A stretch of DNA of 64,000 bases, taken from Candidatus Eiseniibacteriota bacterium. Its GTDB lineage: Bacteria > Eisenbacteria > RBG-16-71-46 > CAIMUX01 > WJJG01. The notes under the pieces were generated by a model. That model was given only the letters and a program-made list of their open reading frames with translations. It had not been told where the DNA came from and searched no databases. The translations under genes and the position numbers were made by a program. Shown here in pieces: positions 9,318 through 19,027 of this stretch (position 1 is its first letter; each line of letters begins with the position of its first letter). The stretch is from NCBI GenBank assembly GCA_023129715.1, contig JAGMBO010000031.1, positions 124,001 through 188,000 of the forward strand, in the 5' to 3' direction.

Positions 9318-9830
9318 CTAGTAGAGGAACTTGGTTAGCAGGAAGAGATGGTAGATGGCCAAGGCGAAGTAGGCCAGGATCACCATGCCGACGACTCGCC
9401 GGGCGGGCAGGACATACTCGTGGACTCCGAGCAGCACGAATCCGACAAGAGCGGTTCCCAGCTTGGCGAGAATGAACCAACCGCTCCCCCGGTCGAGGAA
9501 CCATCGCATGAGCGGATTCCCCTCCGTGCCCCCATGGCTGATGATGAAGAGCGTCGAGAAAGTGTCGACCGAGATCAGGACGATCATCAGAAGCAGGGCA
9601 TAGAGGTAGACGCCATGGGGCAAGTCGATGTAGCTCGGCTTGCTCAGATCGTGGAGGCGGCGGTAGCTACGCCGGCGACCGAATATGGTGTAGCGTGAGA
9701 GCATCGGAGTCGGCTGCGACCGGCGGTCGACCTGTTCCCGGCGGCAGATCTCAACCCCTTCCGACACAACCTCTTGGGAGCCCTTTACGGATCGGGTCTC
9801 GCCTGTGTTGCTCGGAATAGGGATGGCCAC
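9318..9830 (-). CDS. DUF5658 family membrane protein
   Basis: The 170-residue protein has a basic segment DRRSQPTPMLSRYTIFGRRR, followed by three or four hydrophobic helices from YALLLMIVLISVDTFSTLF onward. This matches the usual layout of DUF5658 proteins, whose function is unknown. The GTG at 9830 lies 6 bases after GAGGAG and is preferred over an upstream TTG. The gene lies between the membrane sulfatase and dsbD without overlap. Family assignment is from memory of the motif and topology. Confidence 0.65.
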   Translation of the reverse strand: MAIPIPSNTGETRSVKGSQEVVSEGVEICRREQVDRRSQPTPMLSRYTIFGRRRSYRRLHDLSKPSYIDLPHGVYLYALLLMIVLISVDTFSTLFIISHGGTEGNPLMRWFLDRGSGWFILAKLGTALVGFVLLGVHEYVLPARRVVGMVILAYFALAIYHLFLLTKFLY

Positions 9831-9937
9831 GCCACGCTCCTCAGCGCCCCAGAACGGCGGTTGCAGATCTCTCGGGGTGGGGGCCGCGGCCCCGCTTGTC
9901 CTAGGTATCGGCAAGGCAGGGAGGGGGGTATAGGGGT

Positions 9938-12031
9938 TTACTTCACCGCGCGCATGATCTCGAGGACCTCTTCAGGGCCCTTGAATCCGAAGAAGCGCGT
10001 CGCTTCCTGGCCGCTCGCGTCATAGAAGATGACCGTCGGTAGCCCGCGGATGCCGTAGCGCTGTGCAGCGGCCTGGTAGGACTCACCCCCGCGCGTGAAG
10101 TCCATCTTGACCAGCTCGAAGCGTTTCATCTCCGAGATCACCGCTGCGTCGACCCAGGTCTTCTCGTCGAGCTCGACGCAGGCGGCACACCAATCGGCAT
10201 AGAAGTCCTGGATCGCCGGCCGACCCTGTTCGCGGGCCTCTTGCAGTGCCGCCTCGTCATTGATCCGCCAGGGGATCTCCGGATGACCGGCGTGACGACC
10301 CGATTCCTGCAGGGCGGGATTGCCGATGATCGGGATCGGCCCGAGCTTCTCCGCGGGCAGGCCGAGCAGTGTTGCGCCGTAGAGCAGCAGGATCAAGGTG
10401 CCGGCGACAAAGAGCAGGAGACCGATCAGCTTCCCGAGCGCGCGCGCCACGCCGCCCGGGTGGGGGATCCGTTTGAAGGCGCCGGTGAGCACCCCCGCCA
10501 GGACCAGGAAGTGTCCCCAGACTAGCCCGGTCGCCAACGGTCCGATCACCTTGCCGAGGTAGAAAATCGCCATCGCGATCAGGGCGATGCCGAAGACGTG
10601 CTTGACCGTGTTCATCCAGCCGCCGGCACCGGGCATTGCACTGATTGCACCGGCAAAGGTGCCCAAGACGAGAAAGAGCATGCCGAGGCCGCAGGCGAAG
10701 GTGAAGAGCAGCCAGAAGCCGAATAGGAGACTACCGGTCTTGGCAACGAAGGTCAGCAGCACCACCAGCACCGGGCCGACGCAGGGCGAGGCGACCAATC
10801 CGGTCACCATACCCATCAGGATCGCGCCGATGATCCCGCCCCGCTGCGCGCCGGCGGTCATCTTGCCCTGCATGCCGGAGGGCAGGGCGAGCTCGAAGGC
10901 GCCCAACATGCTTGCACCCATTGCCACGAAGACGGCGACGACGATCAAGAGCACGATCGGACTCTGCATCGCGACCCCGAAGATCGACCCGGTCGAGGCG
11001 GCGAGCAGACCAAGCGTTGAGTACATGAGCGCGATTCCGAGAACGAAGAAGAGCGAGAGGGTGAAGCCGTGCGCCCGGCTCTTCGCGCGGCCACCGACGT
11101 AGCTGATCGTGATCGGGATCATCGGGTAGACGCAGGGTGTGAAACTGGTCAGGATCCCGCCGACGAAAACGAGCAGGAAGGCGAGAATCGACCCCCGGGC
11201 GAGGGCGCCCTCCAGACGCGAGGCGAGGTCGCCTCCTGAATCCCCCTCCACGGTTGCGGACGCGCCCTCACCGCCGCCCGTCCCCGGGGGGGTGCCGGCC
11301 GTTGCTGCCTCGCCGATCGGGCCTCCATGCGCGGCCAGGATGGCCTGATTGGCTGGGCGCCCCTCCTCGCCGCCGGGCAGGATTTCGATCGTCAGCGGGA
11401 GTTGGATTTCCTCGGGTGGGAAGCAGGCGAAAACCGGTTCCTCCGCGCAGCCCTGGTAGCCGACGCTGAGCGTCAGTTGGAGCGGTCCCGTGGCAGCGGT
11501 GTCGCGGACCGAGAAGAGCGCCTTCAGCGCGGTCTGCCCCTTCAGCACCTGCTCGTGATCCCAGGTTTCCAGGCGCGTTGCCATCCAGGGGCCGATCGAG
11601 ATGGGCGCTTCGGGGGGCAGAAGAAGTTCCAAGAAGTCGTTGATCTGGATGTGAAAGGCGGGGGCGACCTCGAGGGTCACGAGCAGGGTCCCCGACCCTC
11701 CCGTAGGCAGCGCCTCGTGCGAGAGATAGGCCCGCGCCTCGGGCGGCGGGAATCCGGCCGGCATCTCGTCGGATCCGAAGTCGGGCAGTGCACCCTGCAG
11801 GAACGGGGCGACGAGGAGTAACGCCAGAAGAGCCACAACGGAGATTGGGGTTACTTTGTTTGATTGCAATGAGTTGCGATGCGAGTCAGAGCGCAGGGCA
11901 GGACCCTTGACGCGGCGCAGCGCGGAACGCGGGTCCGGGCCCAGACCGGGGCACAGACCGGAGCGCGGGCCCGGGCGCAGTTCGGCGCGAAGTTCGTGCT
12001 GCAGTGGGGTGGATTTCCCGAGACTCTTCAT
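9938..12031 (-). CDS. dsbD: Thiol:disulfide interchange protein DsbD
   Basis: The 697-residue protein has all three DsbD parts. The N-terminal periplasmic domain has a Cys pair in [16 protein letters not shown]. The membrane domain (about 285-545) carries [18 protein letters not shown] and a second Cys in ASPCVGPVL. The C-terminal thioredoxin domain has WCAAC (Cys615/Cys618). It moves electrons from cytoplasmic thioredoxin to periplasmic thiol proteins. The ATG follows GAGGGAGATTCGG. The first 55 residues before the hydrophobic segment are unusually Arg/Pro/Gly rich and come from a DNA stretch of short GC repeats at 11900-12000. The real signal begins near [14 protein letters not shown], so the mature start is uncertain. 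Confidence 0.92.
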   Translation of the reverse strand: MKSLGKSTPLQHELRAELRPGPRSGLCPGLGPDPRSALRRVKGPALRSDSHRNSLQSNKVTPISVVALLALLLVAPFLQGALPDFGSDEMPAGFPPPEARAYLSHEALPTGGSGTLLVTLEVAPAFHIQINDFLELLLPPEAPISIGPWMATRLETWDHEQVLKGQTALKALFSVRDTAATGPLQLTLSVGYQGCAEEPVFACFPPEEIQLPLTIEILPGGEEGRPANQAILAAHGGPIGEAATAGTPPGTGGGEGASATVEGDSGGDLASRLEGALARGSILAFLLVFVGGILTSFTPCVYPMIPITISYVGGRAKSRAHGFTLSLFFVLGIALMYSTLGLLAASTGSIFGVAMQSPIVLLIVVAVFVAMGASMLGAFELALPSGMQGKMTAGAQRGGIIGAILMGMVTGLVASPCVGPVLVVLLTFVAKTGSLLFGFWLLFTFACGLGMLFLVLGTFAGAISAMPGAGGWMNTVKHVFGIALIAMAIFYLGKVIGPLATGLVWGHFLVLAGVLTGAFKRIPHPGGVARALGKLIGLLLFVAGTLILLLYGATLLGLPAEKLGPIPIIGNPALQESGRHAGHPEIPWRINDEAALQEAREQGRPAIQDFYADWCAACVELDEKTWVDAAVISEMKRFELVKMDFTRGGESYQAAAQRYGIRGLPTVIFYDASGQEATRFFGFKGPEEVLEIMRAVK

Positions 12032-12160
12032 CCGAATCTCCCTCGCTCTTCGCTTCGGAAGGCGCGCCGAGGCGCCCGGCTCTCCAGCTCCGTGGTCGTG
12101 TAACGATCGGGATACTCTATCCCGAAACCGCTCGCGGGTTCCATATCTGCGGTCGTCGGC

Positions 12161-12255
12161 CGCCCTCGGCCTCCGGCGTGCCCCCGAGCCGGGCCGGCGA
12201 TTGCCGCCCCAGGCGTCCGGCGTGCCCCGAGCCGGGCTGGTGATTGCCGCCCTCG
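12161..12255. repeat. 44-bp tandem repeat, about 2.2 copies
   Basis: Copies begin near 12172 and 12216 (shared TCCGGCGTGCC, then CGAGCCGGGC and GATTGCCGCCC), with a third partial copy near 12250. It occupies the divergent spacer between dsbD and the threonine aldolase gene. Confidence 0.75.
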
Positions 12256-12301
12256 GCCTCGGGCTCTACAATGCTCGGCACACGACCATTGGAGGTTCCC
12301 C

Positions 12302-13402
12302 ATGCCCATACCGCTACCGATCGACATGCGCAGCGATACCGTTACTCGCCCCTCCGCGGGGATGCGCCGGGCGATGGCGGAGGCGGAAGTCGGGGATGAC
12401 GTCTTCGGCGACGATCCGACCGTCAATCGACTGCAAGAGCGCGTGGCGGATCTACTCGGCAAGGAGGCGGCCCTCTACGTGCCGTCGGGAACGATGGCCA
12501 ACGAGGTTGCCATCCGGGCCCTGACCGAGCCGGGCGATGAGATCATCACCCACCGGGACAGCCACATCTATCTTTATGAGGGAGGCGCCCCGGCCGCTCT
12601 CTCGGGGTGCTCCCTGCGCCTGCTGGACGGTGACCGCGGGCTCTTCGACGCCGATGCGGTGCGCGCCGCCCTGCGCGCCGACGACGCCCACATGCCGCGT
12701 TCGCGGCTGGTGGTGATCGAGAACACTCACAACCGCGGCGGCGGGTCGGTCTGGGATCCTGAGCAGCTCGCCGGGATCCGCCGCCTGGCCGATGACGCCG
12801 GCTTGTACATCCACTTGGACGGCGCCCGGCTGATGAATGCCTGTATCGCGCGCGGTGTGCCTGCCGCGACCTACACGCAACATGTCGACACGGTGGCGGT
12901 CTGTTTCTCGAAGGGGCTGGGAGCGCCGGTCGGCTCGGCGATCGCCGGCTCGTGCGCATGGATCAAGCGCGCCCACCGCGCCCGCAAGATGTTCGGTGGG
13001 GGCATGCGCCAGGCGGGGATCATCGCCGCCGGGGCGCTCTACGCCCTCGATCACAACGTCGAGCGGTTGGCGGAAGACCATGCCCATGCCGCGCGCTTGG
13101 CCGAGGCCTTGGCCGGAATGCCGGTGGTCACGATCGACCGGGAAGCGGTCGAGACGAACATCGTCTACTTTGATGTCGATCCGCAGATCGCCAGTGCGGC
13201 CGATTTGTGTGCCGCGCTGCACGAGGATGGCATCTGGATGCTCCCGATTGCCAGGCAACGCGTGCGGGCGGTGACGCACCTCGAGGTCTCCCGCGAGGGG
13301 ATCGATCACGCCATTAGTGTCTTGGAACGCATCCTATCCGCGCGGGCCGGCCGCGCGCGCGGGGACGGCCGGGAGCAGGGCGGGCCTGCGCGGGTACGAT
13401 GA
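12302..13402 (+). CDS. ltaE: Low-specificity L-threonine aldolase
   Basis: The 366-residue PLP enzyme splits L-(allo-)threonine into glycine and acetaldehyde. It begins with [19 protein letters not shown] and [14 protein letters not shown], the signature of the family. [10 protein letters not shown] holds the PLP-ring Asp and [12 protein letters not shown] the Schiff-base Lys. The ATG sits behind GGAGGTTCCCC. The next gene overlaps its stop by four bases (ATGA), so the three genes to 14363 are probably translationally coupled. The last 15 residues are an Arg/Gly-rich extension beyond the usual end. Confidence 0.93.
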   Translation: MPIPLPIDMRSDTVTRPSAGMRRAMAEAEVGDDVFGDDPTVNRLQERVADLLGKEAALYVPSGTMANEVAIRALTEPGDEIITHRDSHIYLYEGGAPAALSGCSLRLLDGDRGLFDADAVRAALRADDAHMPRSRLVVIENTHNRGGGSVWDPEQLAGIRRLADDAGLYIHLDGARLMNACIARGVPAATYTQHVDTVAVCFSKGLGAPVGSAIAGSCAWIKRAHRARKMFGGGMRQAGIIAAGALYALDHNVERLAEDHAHAARLAEALAGMPVVTIDREAVETNIVYFDVDPQIASAADLCAALHEDGIWMLPIARQRVRAVTHLEVSREGIDHAISVLERILSARAGRARGDGREQGGPARVR

Positions 13403-13770
13403 CTGTGCGCATGCGATTGAACAGGACGGATCAGGCAATGGTCCGCGAGGCGCTCGCCTATGCAAGCCGGCGCATGTTCGATCCCCATGACACCCAGCGG
13501 GTGGGGGATCTGGAAGACCTTGTTGATGTGCTGCTGCTCGGGCCGGAGACGCGCGAGAGCGGCGTGCTGACCGTCGACGGGGAGCACCTACGGGTCTTTC
13601 GGGTGGCGCTGATTGCCTACTGCGAGGCACTGGACCATCCGTCGACCGACTCGACGAACCGTGTCCGCATCGCCCGGCTGCGCCGGATGGTTCAGTGGCT
13701 CGACAGTCGCTCGCGCTGGCCGGCGCGCCTTGGCGCCTGGCTGCACTGGCTCTTGGGGGGTCGTTCGTGA
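13399..13770 (+). CDS. Hypothetical protein coupled to ltaE
   Basis: The 123-residue protein is mainly helical and charged, with no membrane segment or motif I recognise. It overlaps ltaE by ATGA at its start and the next gene by GTGA at its end, which supports it as a real gene in a three-gene unit. Its composition matches its neighbours. Confidence 0.6.
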   Translation: MTVRMRLNRTDQAMVREALAYASRRMFDPHDTQRVGDLEDLVDVLLLGPETRESGVLTVDGEHLRVFRVALIAYCEALDHPSTDSTNRVRIARLRRMVQWLDSRSRWPARLGAWLHWLLGGRS

Positions 13771-14363
13771 AGGCACTTATCGAAGATGGCCGCTTGCAGA
13801 AGGGCCTGAGCTATGAGGCCTATGCGGAGAGACTGGCATCGGCGGCGCAGGCCGCCGCAGACGAATCACTGGAGCAGGACGCGCGCCGGCTTGCGGAGTA
13901 CGCCAAGCTCAACTGGCATCGCAGCCGGCGCATCCAGAAGACCTACAATGTTTCCGCCGCGCTGAGCGAGACCGTTCAGGCTATCGCGGAGAAGCAGTTT
14001 TGGATAATCCTGACCGAACCTTGGTGCGGGGATTCCGCGCAGTGCCTGCCCTATCTCGCCAAGATCGCCGCATGCAATCCGCAGATCGAGCTGCGGATTC
14101 TGCTGCGCGATGAAAACCTCGATGTCATCGATCAGTACCTGACCGAGGGTAAGCGTGGGATCCCGAAGCTCGTCGCCTTCGATACCGACGGGTGGGAACT
14201 CTTCCAGTGGGGACCCCGGCCACGCGGGGCGGTCGCCATCGTCAAGCGCGGCCGGGAGGCGGGCAAGGTGAAGGAGAAATACATCGAGGATCTCCATCGC
14301 TGGTATGCACAGGACCGGGGGCGCAGTATCGAAGAGGAGATACTGGAGTTGCTGCGTAGCTGA
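13767..14363 (+). CDS. Thioredoxin-fold protein (thioredoxin_9-like)
   Basis: The 198-residue protein starts at GTG 13767, which overlaps the previous stop and follows a GGGGGG ribosome site. The thioredoxin fold is seen in FWIILTEPWCGDSAQCLPYL, with cis-Pro in RGIPKLVAFD. Instead of CxxC, the site is WCGDSAQC (Cys87 and Cys93), the arrangement of the thioredoxin_9 family. Its reaction is not established; a thiol-based redox or peroxide role is plausible given the bacillithiol genes nearby. A helical N-terminal region of about 70 residues precedes the domain. Confidence 0.75.
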   Translation: MKALIEDGRLQKGLSYEAYAERLASAAQAAADESLEQDARRLAEYAKLNWHRSRRIQKTYNVSAALSETVQAIAEKQFWIILTEPWCGDSAQCLPYLAKIAACNPQIELRILLRDENLDVIDQYLTEGKRGIPKLVAFDTDGWELFQWGPRPRGAVAIVKRGREAGKVKEKYIEDLHRWYAQDRGRSIEEEILELLRS

Positions 14364-14597
14364 GACGCAGGGGGTGCGCTGAGGCGCAGGGGCAGGGCTC
14401 AGACGCAGGGAAGGTGATATCCGTGCGCTGATTGACTGGACTGACTGACCGCGCAAACGCATCGCGCAAGCACGCCTCATAAGATCAACGCGCGGACATA
14501 CAGTACGTCCATTTCATATGCCAAGGGATGGTCATGTGGATTCACGGCGCGGTGATCTTGCGTGTCAGCGTGCCAGAATGAAGAATGCGGAAGTGCG

Positions 14598-15176
14598 ATG
14601 ATGGCATCCGAATCCCGTTCAGACAGACAGATCGCTGTCACCTTCCAGCGCCTCGATCCTGCCGCGGGCGATGAGCTGATTCGTTGGCTCGCTTCCGACT
14701 GCTGGCCCTTTCACAAGGAACCGAAGCCTGATCCTGCCAGGCTTGCTGTACGACTCGCGGAGGGGTTCTTCGCGAGTGAAGACAACCAGACCTTCTGGAT
14801 CCTCGATGGCGCGGGTGAGAAGGTGGGCGTCATTCGGATCATGGATTTCTCCGATGAAGTCCCAATGTTCGATCTGCGCGTCCGCACCGATTATCGCGGA
14901 CGGGGAATTGGAGCGCAGACCTTGCGATGGCTGGCCGGGTACATCTTCTCGCTGCCCGGCAAGATCCGCATCGAAGGCCAGACCCGGCGGGACAATCTCG
15001 CCATGCGCCGCACGTTCCGGCGCTGCGGCTGGGTCAAGGAGGCCCACTATCGCAGCGTGTGGCCGACCGCCGACGGACGTCGGGTCGACGCGATCGGCTA
15101 TGGGATTCTCAAGTCCGATTGGGAGCAGGGGACGGTGACACCGGTCGAGTGGGATGATGATGAGGGGCTGGACTAG
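14598..15176 (+). CDS. GNAT family N-acetyltransferase
   Basis: The protein has about 192 residues; the start is ATG 14598 or 14601. It shows the acetyl-CoA loop RTDYRGRGIGAQTLRWL and a RimJ/RimL-like C-terminal part with NLAMRRTFRRCGWVKE. Substrate is unknown. The upstream 14364-14597 spacer has three short GC-rich near-repeats around GACGCAGGG and no gene. It stands alone and is convergent with the next gene. Confidence 0.8.
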   Translation: MMASESRSDRQIAVTFQRLDPAAGDELIRWLASDCWPFHKEPKPDPARLAVRLAEGFFASEDNQTFWILDGAGEKVGVIRIMDFSDEVPMFDLRVRTDYRGRGIGAQTLRWLAGYIFSLPGKIRIEGQTRRDNLAMRRTFRRCGWVKEAHYRSVWPTADGRRVDAIGYGILKSDWEQGTVTPVEWDDDEGLD

Positions 15177-15340
15177 TCGGCGCGTCTCTCCCCGGCCCGC
15201 CTGGGCTCCCTTGCCGGTCCGCCTCAAGGGAGTTGGTGCGTGGGGGAGGGGAAGATCCCATCCGTGTCTGCACCCAAGCCGCCGGAGCCGGACTGCGTCA
15301 GCGAGAGCACGCAACCGGCCATGAGAGCGAACTAGGCGGT

Positions 15341-16507
15341 TCAGATCCCTCCCGCCCGGAGACTCTGCCAGAAATACCAGGTCGCCATCGAACGATAGGG
15401 ACGCCAGCGTTCGGCCAGGCGAGAGATCTGGTCCGCCTGAGGAGGCTCGGTGAGACGATACGCCTTCTGAACCCCCTTGCGGAAGCCGAGGTCGCCGACC
15501 GGCAATACGTCCAGCCGATCCAGATGGAAGATCAGGAACATCTCGGCCGACCAGCGGCCCAGGCCGTGGACTTCGCAGAGACTGCGAACGATGTCTTCAT
15601 CGCCCATGTGCCGCAACCGTCCGAGGGACAGGTTCCCCGTCTCGACGCGCGCGGCGAGGTCTTTCACATAGGAGACCTTCTGGGCCGATAGGCCCGCCGC
15701 GCGCAGGCGTGAGACCTTCATGCGCAGCACCTGGCGCGGTGACGGGAATCCGGGGCCCGGCGTCAGGCGCCGCACACGGGCGGCGATCGTTGCCGCCGCC
15801 TTCAGCGAGAGCTGCTGGTGAATGATCGACTCGAGGAGGATCTCGTAGGAGGCCACCGGTTCCCTGCCGCGCCGGCCCTCACGGGGGATGGCGCGGTAAG
15901 GACCGACCGCGTTGATGATCCGTCGCAGGCGCGGATCGGCCCGGCGCAATGCGGCGATCCCCTCTGCGTAGCGGGAGTCGAGGATGAGCCCCTCGGCGAA
16001 GAGGATCCGCTCCTTCAGCGCGATTCCCCCGGGAGCGGTGAAGCCCCCCAGTTTGCCGGTTGCGGCCAGGACGCGATGACAGGGCACCAGCAACGGAAGC
16101 GGATTGGTCGCCATCGCCCGGCCGACCGCGCGGGCGCCCCCGGGGCTCCCCGCCCGGCGGGCGAGGCGGGCATAGGTCACCACCTGGCCGGGGGGCACTT
16201 GGCGCAGGGCGAGGTAGACCCGGCGGGTGAACGTGGAGATGCCCTCGAGGTCGAGGGGAATGTCGCGCAGAGGATCAGGTTTGCCTGCCAGATGCCGCTG
16301 GATCCGACGCACCCAGGACCGAGCCACCGTGGGTAGGCGCCGCGGTTCCGGACGTCCTGGGACGGCCCGAACCAGGTGCTCCCGGGTCGTTGCCAGATCG
16401 GGATGTGGAAGCTGCACCCGGTCGATCCCCCTGTGCCTCCAGGCGATCCCGAGCGGGCCGATCGCGGTTTCGAGAAGGTGGATTCCCGATTCTAGCCGAC
16501 GTGCCAT
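15341..16507 (-). CDS. Bifunctional O6-alkylguanine transferase / 3-methyladenine glycosylase (Ogt-AlkA fusion)
   Basis: Residue numbers use the ATG at 16507, preceded by GAGGAGATCCACA. Residues 1-175 form an O6-methylguanine-DNA methyltransferase with acceptor Cys143 in VPCHRV and the RAVGRAMATNP segment before it. Residues 180-388 form an AlkA-type HhH-GPD glycosylase: ESIIHQQLSLKAA, the helix-hairpin-helix HGLGRWSAEMFL, and catalytic Asp339 in LPVGDLGF. It would remove O6-alkyl groups directly and excise 3-alkyl purines. Both active sites look intact, so this is a true two-function chain. Known fusions more often join AlkA to Ada-type regulatory modules; no Ada zinc or AraC domain is present here. 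Confidence 0.9.
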   Translation of the reverse strand: MARRLESGIHLLETAIGPLGIAWRHRGIDRVQLPHPDLATTREHLVRAVPGRPEPRRLPTVARSWVRRIQRHLAGKPDPLRDIPLDLEGISTFTRRVYLALRQVPPGQVVTYARLARRAGSPGGARAVGRAMATNPLPLLVPCHRVLAATGKLGGFTAPGGIALKERILFAEGLILDSRYAEGIAALRRADPRLRRIINAVGPYRAIPREGRRGREPVASYEILLESIIHQQLSLKAAATIAARVRRLTPGPGFPSPRQVLRMKVSRLRAAGLSAQKVSYVKDLAARVETGNLSLGRLRHMGDEDIVRSLCEVHGLGRWSAEMFLIFHLDRLDVLPVGDLGFRKGVQKAYRLTEPPQADQISRLAERWRPYRSMATWYFWQSLRAGGI

Positions 16508-16785
16508 TGTGGATCTCCTCATCAGCCGTCACATCTGTAGTTGCCCGGGCGGGGAGACCACCCGCACGGGAAGACCCAGTATAGGCCGCCATCGACTGCG
16601 GTACATCCGGTCACACGGCCGGCGGCAGAGCCACCGCGGGACTTGCGCAGGGCTTCCGAGCGTGAATCCGCCCCTCCCCGTGCAACCTTGTGCCGTTGTG
16701 CGCGTAACGAGAAGTGACCCGCCTGGGCTGGCCCTGCGGCCCGGTGCCCCTCTGGTCATCCCCCGCTACCGAAAGGAAATCCACC

Positions 16786-17376
16786 GTGAACGAGCAGCAT
16801 AGCCGGCCTGCAGAGCATCGTCTGCATGCCCTGGAAGAACAGGAGGTCGCGCTCGAGGACTTTGCCTGCGGTGGGCGGATCCTCGACATCGGGGGTGGCG
16901 GCGAGGGAGTCATCGGCGAGCTGAAGGGCTCCTCGGTCGTGGCGGTCGATCGGCGGCGGGGAGAGCTGGAAGCGGCGCCGCCGGGGCCGCTGAAGATCGT
17001 CATGGATGTCCGCGAGCTGCAGTTTCTCGACGGGACCTTCCATTGTGTGACCGCGTTTTTCTCTTTGTGCTACGTGCCCGGCGGCGATCACGAGCTGATC
17101 TTGCGTGAGGCCTTCCGGGTGCTGCGCCCGCGCGGGGATTTCTTGGTCTGGGACCTGATCGCCCCGCCGCGGCCCGATGGAGACAAGGACATCCTGGTGA
17201 TACCGCTGGCGATCCGCCTGCCCCACCGGCAGATCACGACCAGCTATGGTGTCTCTTGGCCCATCGAAGGTCGCGATGTCGGCTACTACGTCCGCTTGGC
17301 CGAGGCTGTTGGCTTCGAGCTGATCTCGCGGCAGGAGTGGGGGCGGGTCTTCCACCTGCATCTTCGCCGACCGTGA
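16786..17376 (+). CDS. Class I SAM-dependent methyltransferase
   Basis: The 196-residue protein starts at GTG 16786 behind AAAGGAAA. The SAM-binding motif is RILDIGGGGEGVIGEL, followed by an acidic strand end VVAVD and the FRVLRPRGDFLVWD region typical of Methyltransf_11-type enzymes. Its substrate is unknown and no partner gene is adjacent. It is convergent with the DUF3795 gene; a 12-bp palindrome CGCGGGCCCGCG lies between them at 17398-17409. Confidence 0.8.
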   Translation: MNEQHSRPAEHRLHALEEQEVALEDFACGGRILDIGGGGEGVIGELKGSSVVAVDRRRGELEAAPPGPLKIVMDVRELQFLDGTFHCVTAFFSLCYVPGGDHELILREAFRVLRPRGDFLVWDLIAPPRPDGDKDILVIPLAIRLPHRQITTSYGVSWPIEGRDVGYYVRLAEAVGFELISRQEWGRVFHLHLRRP

Positions 17377-17415
17377 GGTTCGGGAGCGGCTCAAGTTCGC
17401 GGGCCCGCGCAACCC

Positions 17416-17907
17416 TCAGGCTTCCTCCATGAAGAGAACGGAGGACGGCCAACTGGAGCGCACCGCTGCCTCCCACTCTCGCGTCAGCTGCTCGTTGCTG
17501 CTACCACTCACGTCCTTGACAAGGAGACCCGCAGCCCGGGCACCAGAGCGCATGTGTTCGAGTACCTGGCCATGCTCGCAACGCGAGCGTTCGGCACACT
17601 CGAGGCAGTCCCTCACGGCCTTGCTCTCGCAACATGATCTGAGTTCACAGTTGTCTCTGCCACCACCCTTGCGGCATCCGGCACACGAGGCCACGCGCTT
17701 GACAACACCGAGCGCGCGCACGAACTCTCCATAGTCCAGATCCTCAGGGGCCCAGTGTTCCAGGCCGTGGGAGTGAAGTACCTCCTCGTACTTGGCCGTG
17801 AGCTTCCTGAGGGATCCATTGCCGACGGGGCAACTCCCGCACCATATGCCGCAGCAGCCGATCTGTCCCCGAACGTTCTCAAATGCCGCGAGATGCTCAG
17901 ATTTCAT
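17416..17907 (-). CDS. DUF3795 cysteine-rich protein
   Basis: The 163-residue protein has 14 Cys, including GCCGIWCGSCPV near the N-terminus, CAGCRKGGGRDNC and CLECAERSRC. This pattern fits the zinc-binding DUF3795 family of unknown function. The ATG follows GAGGTTATACTC. Together with the next gene it lies in a patch with visibly lower G+C than its surroundings, which may reflect acquisition by transfer. Confidence 0.75.
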   Translation of the reverse strand: MKSEHLAAFENVRGQIGCCGIWCGSCPVGNGSLRKLTAKYEEVLHSHGLEHWAPEDLDYGEFVRALGVVKRVASCAGCRKGGGRDNCELRSCCESKAVRDCLECAERSRCEHGQVLEHMRSGARAAGLLVKDVSGSSNEQLTREWEAAVRSSWPSSVLFMEEA

Positions 17908-17958
17908 GAGTATAACCTCAAGGTGCCACAGACGCGATTGCCTGCGTACAAGGTCTGG

Positions 17959-18210
17959 CTATGTGGCCATTCCCGCTTCCACAGCCTTCTTGATGTTCTC
18001 GCCTTCCTCCCTCATATGCTTTTCAGACGCGACAAGCTTATCTTCATGACTCTTATGAACCTTCTTGAACAACCACAAAGGAAATCGAACATGCCCCTCG
18101 GAGGAGAACACGCATCGATGCTCTCCTTTAGATACTGTTCTGAAAGCATTGTCAGTTGCGATGATAGACAGCGGAAATAGTGGTGCATAGGCGATTAACC
18201 AATTGGGCAC
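17959..18210 (-). CDS. Small hypothetical protein with one hydrophobic segment
   Basis: The 83-residue product starts at GTG 18210, six bases after GGAGG. The first 20 residues (WLIAYAPLFPLSIIA) could be a membrane anchor. The rest is charged and Lys-rich, unlike the Arg-rich proteins around it. Codon use is A/T-richer than neighbouring genes. No family is recognised. Confidence 0.45.
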   Translation of the reverse strand: MPNWLIAYAPLFPLSIIATDNAFRTVSKGEHRCVFSSEGHVRFPLWLFKKVHKSHEDKLVASEKHMREEGENIKKAVEAGMAT

Positions 18211-18294
18211 TATCTTCCTCCATGTAACCGGCTCCTTTCGAATCGACGTCAAGCTCTGGGCAGTCTGGGTCGTCCAACCACACGGTCTTGAAGA

Positions 18295-18933
18295 CTACTT
18301 GATCCCATGCTCCTTCTTGTACGCTGCCCAGTTGCGCTTCAGGTCGACGAAATCCTCGAGACTCTTGCGCAGGAGGAAGGGATTGGTCCGCCGCTCGTGA
18401 CCGATCGTCGATTGAGGCGCGACACCGACGTCGTGTCCTGGCCAGACCTCGGTGTGCTCGGGAAGGGTGAGTAGCTTCTGATTAAGCGAATCATACTCCG
18501 CCAGCGCGTCCTCCCCGAAACCCGTGCCACCGACCTTCCCGACGAAGAGCGTATCCCCAGTGATCAGTTTCCCGGGCTGTCCCGGTTCCAGAGCCAGCAC
18601 GCAGGTGCTGTCGGGAGTGTGGCCAGGGGTATGAATCAGGCGCAGGGTTACCCGGCCCAAGGAGATCTCGTGGCCGTCGGGGGCGCCGCCTGGGCCTCCA
18701 GTCAGGAGTTCGGCCCCGGACTGCGCGAGAACCGTCTCGTTGCCGTCCGCATGATCGAAGTGGCCGTGGGTGTTGATTAGGTAGACGACATTCAGCTTGT
18801 TTGCGGCGGCTCGCTCTAGAACCAGGGCCGGGCTGAAGGCGGGATCGATGACCGCAGCCTTGCGCGTCGTCTCATCCCCGATCAAGTAGGCGAAGTTGCG
18901 GTCTCCGCCAACGGCGATTTGCTCGAAGATCAT
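18295..18933 (-). CDS. MBL-fold hydrolase, persulfide dioxygenase/glyoxalase II-like
   Basis: The 212-residue protein starts at ATG 18933, nine bases after GGGAGG. It has the metal motif THGHFDHADG, then TPGHTPDS, GDTLFVGKVGGTG and WPGHDVG. This fits the ETHE1/YcbL group, which oxidises thiol persulfides or hydrolyses thioesters. It directly follows bshA on the same strand with a 94-base gap. A role on bacillithiol persulfide or a bacillithiol thioester is therefore likely by context, though not proven. Confidence 0.8.
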   Translation of the reverse strand: MIFEQIAVGGDRNFAYLIGDETTRKAAVIDPAFSPALVLERAAANKLNVVYLINTHGHFDHADGNETVLAQSGAELLTGGPGGAPDGHEISLGRVTLRLIHTPGHTPDSTCVLALEPGQPGKLITGDTLFVGKVGGTGFGEDALAEYDSLNQKLLTLPEHTEVWPGHDVGVAPQSTIGHERRTNPFLLRKSLEDFVDLKRNWAAYKKEHGIK

Positions 18934-19027
18934 CTCGGCTATCCTCCCAGGTTCCGCTGGCGCGTGTCTCTCTGAAGCAATCGCCTGCACCGGGCCCGAA
19001 GGCGCCTGGCGCAGGTCGGCAGCGGAT

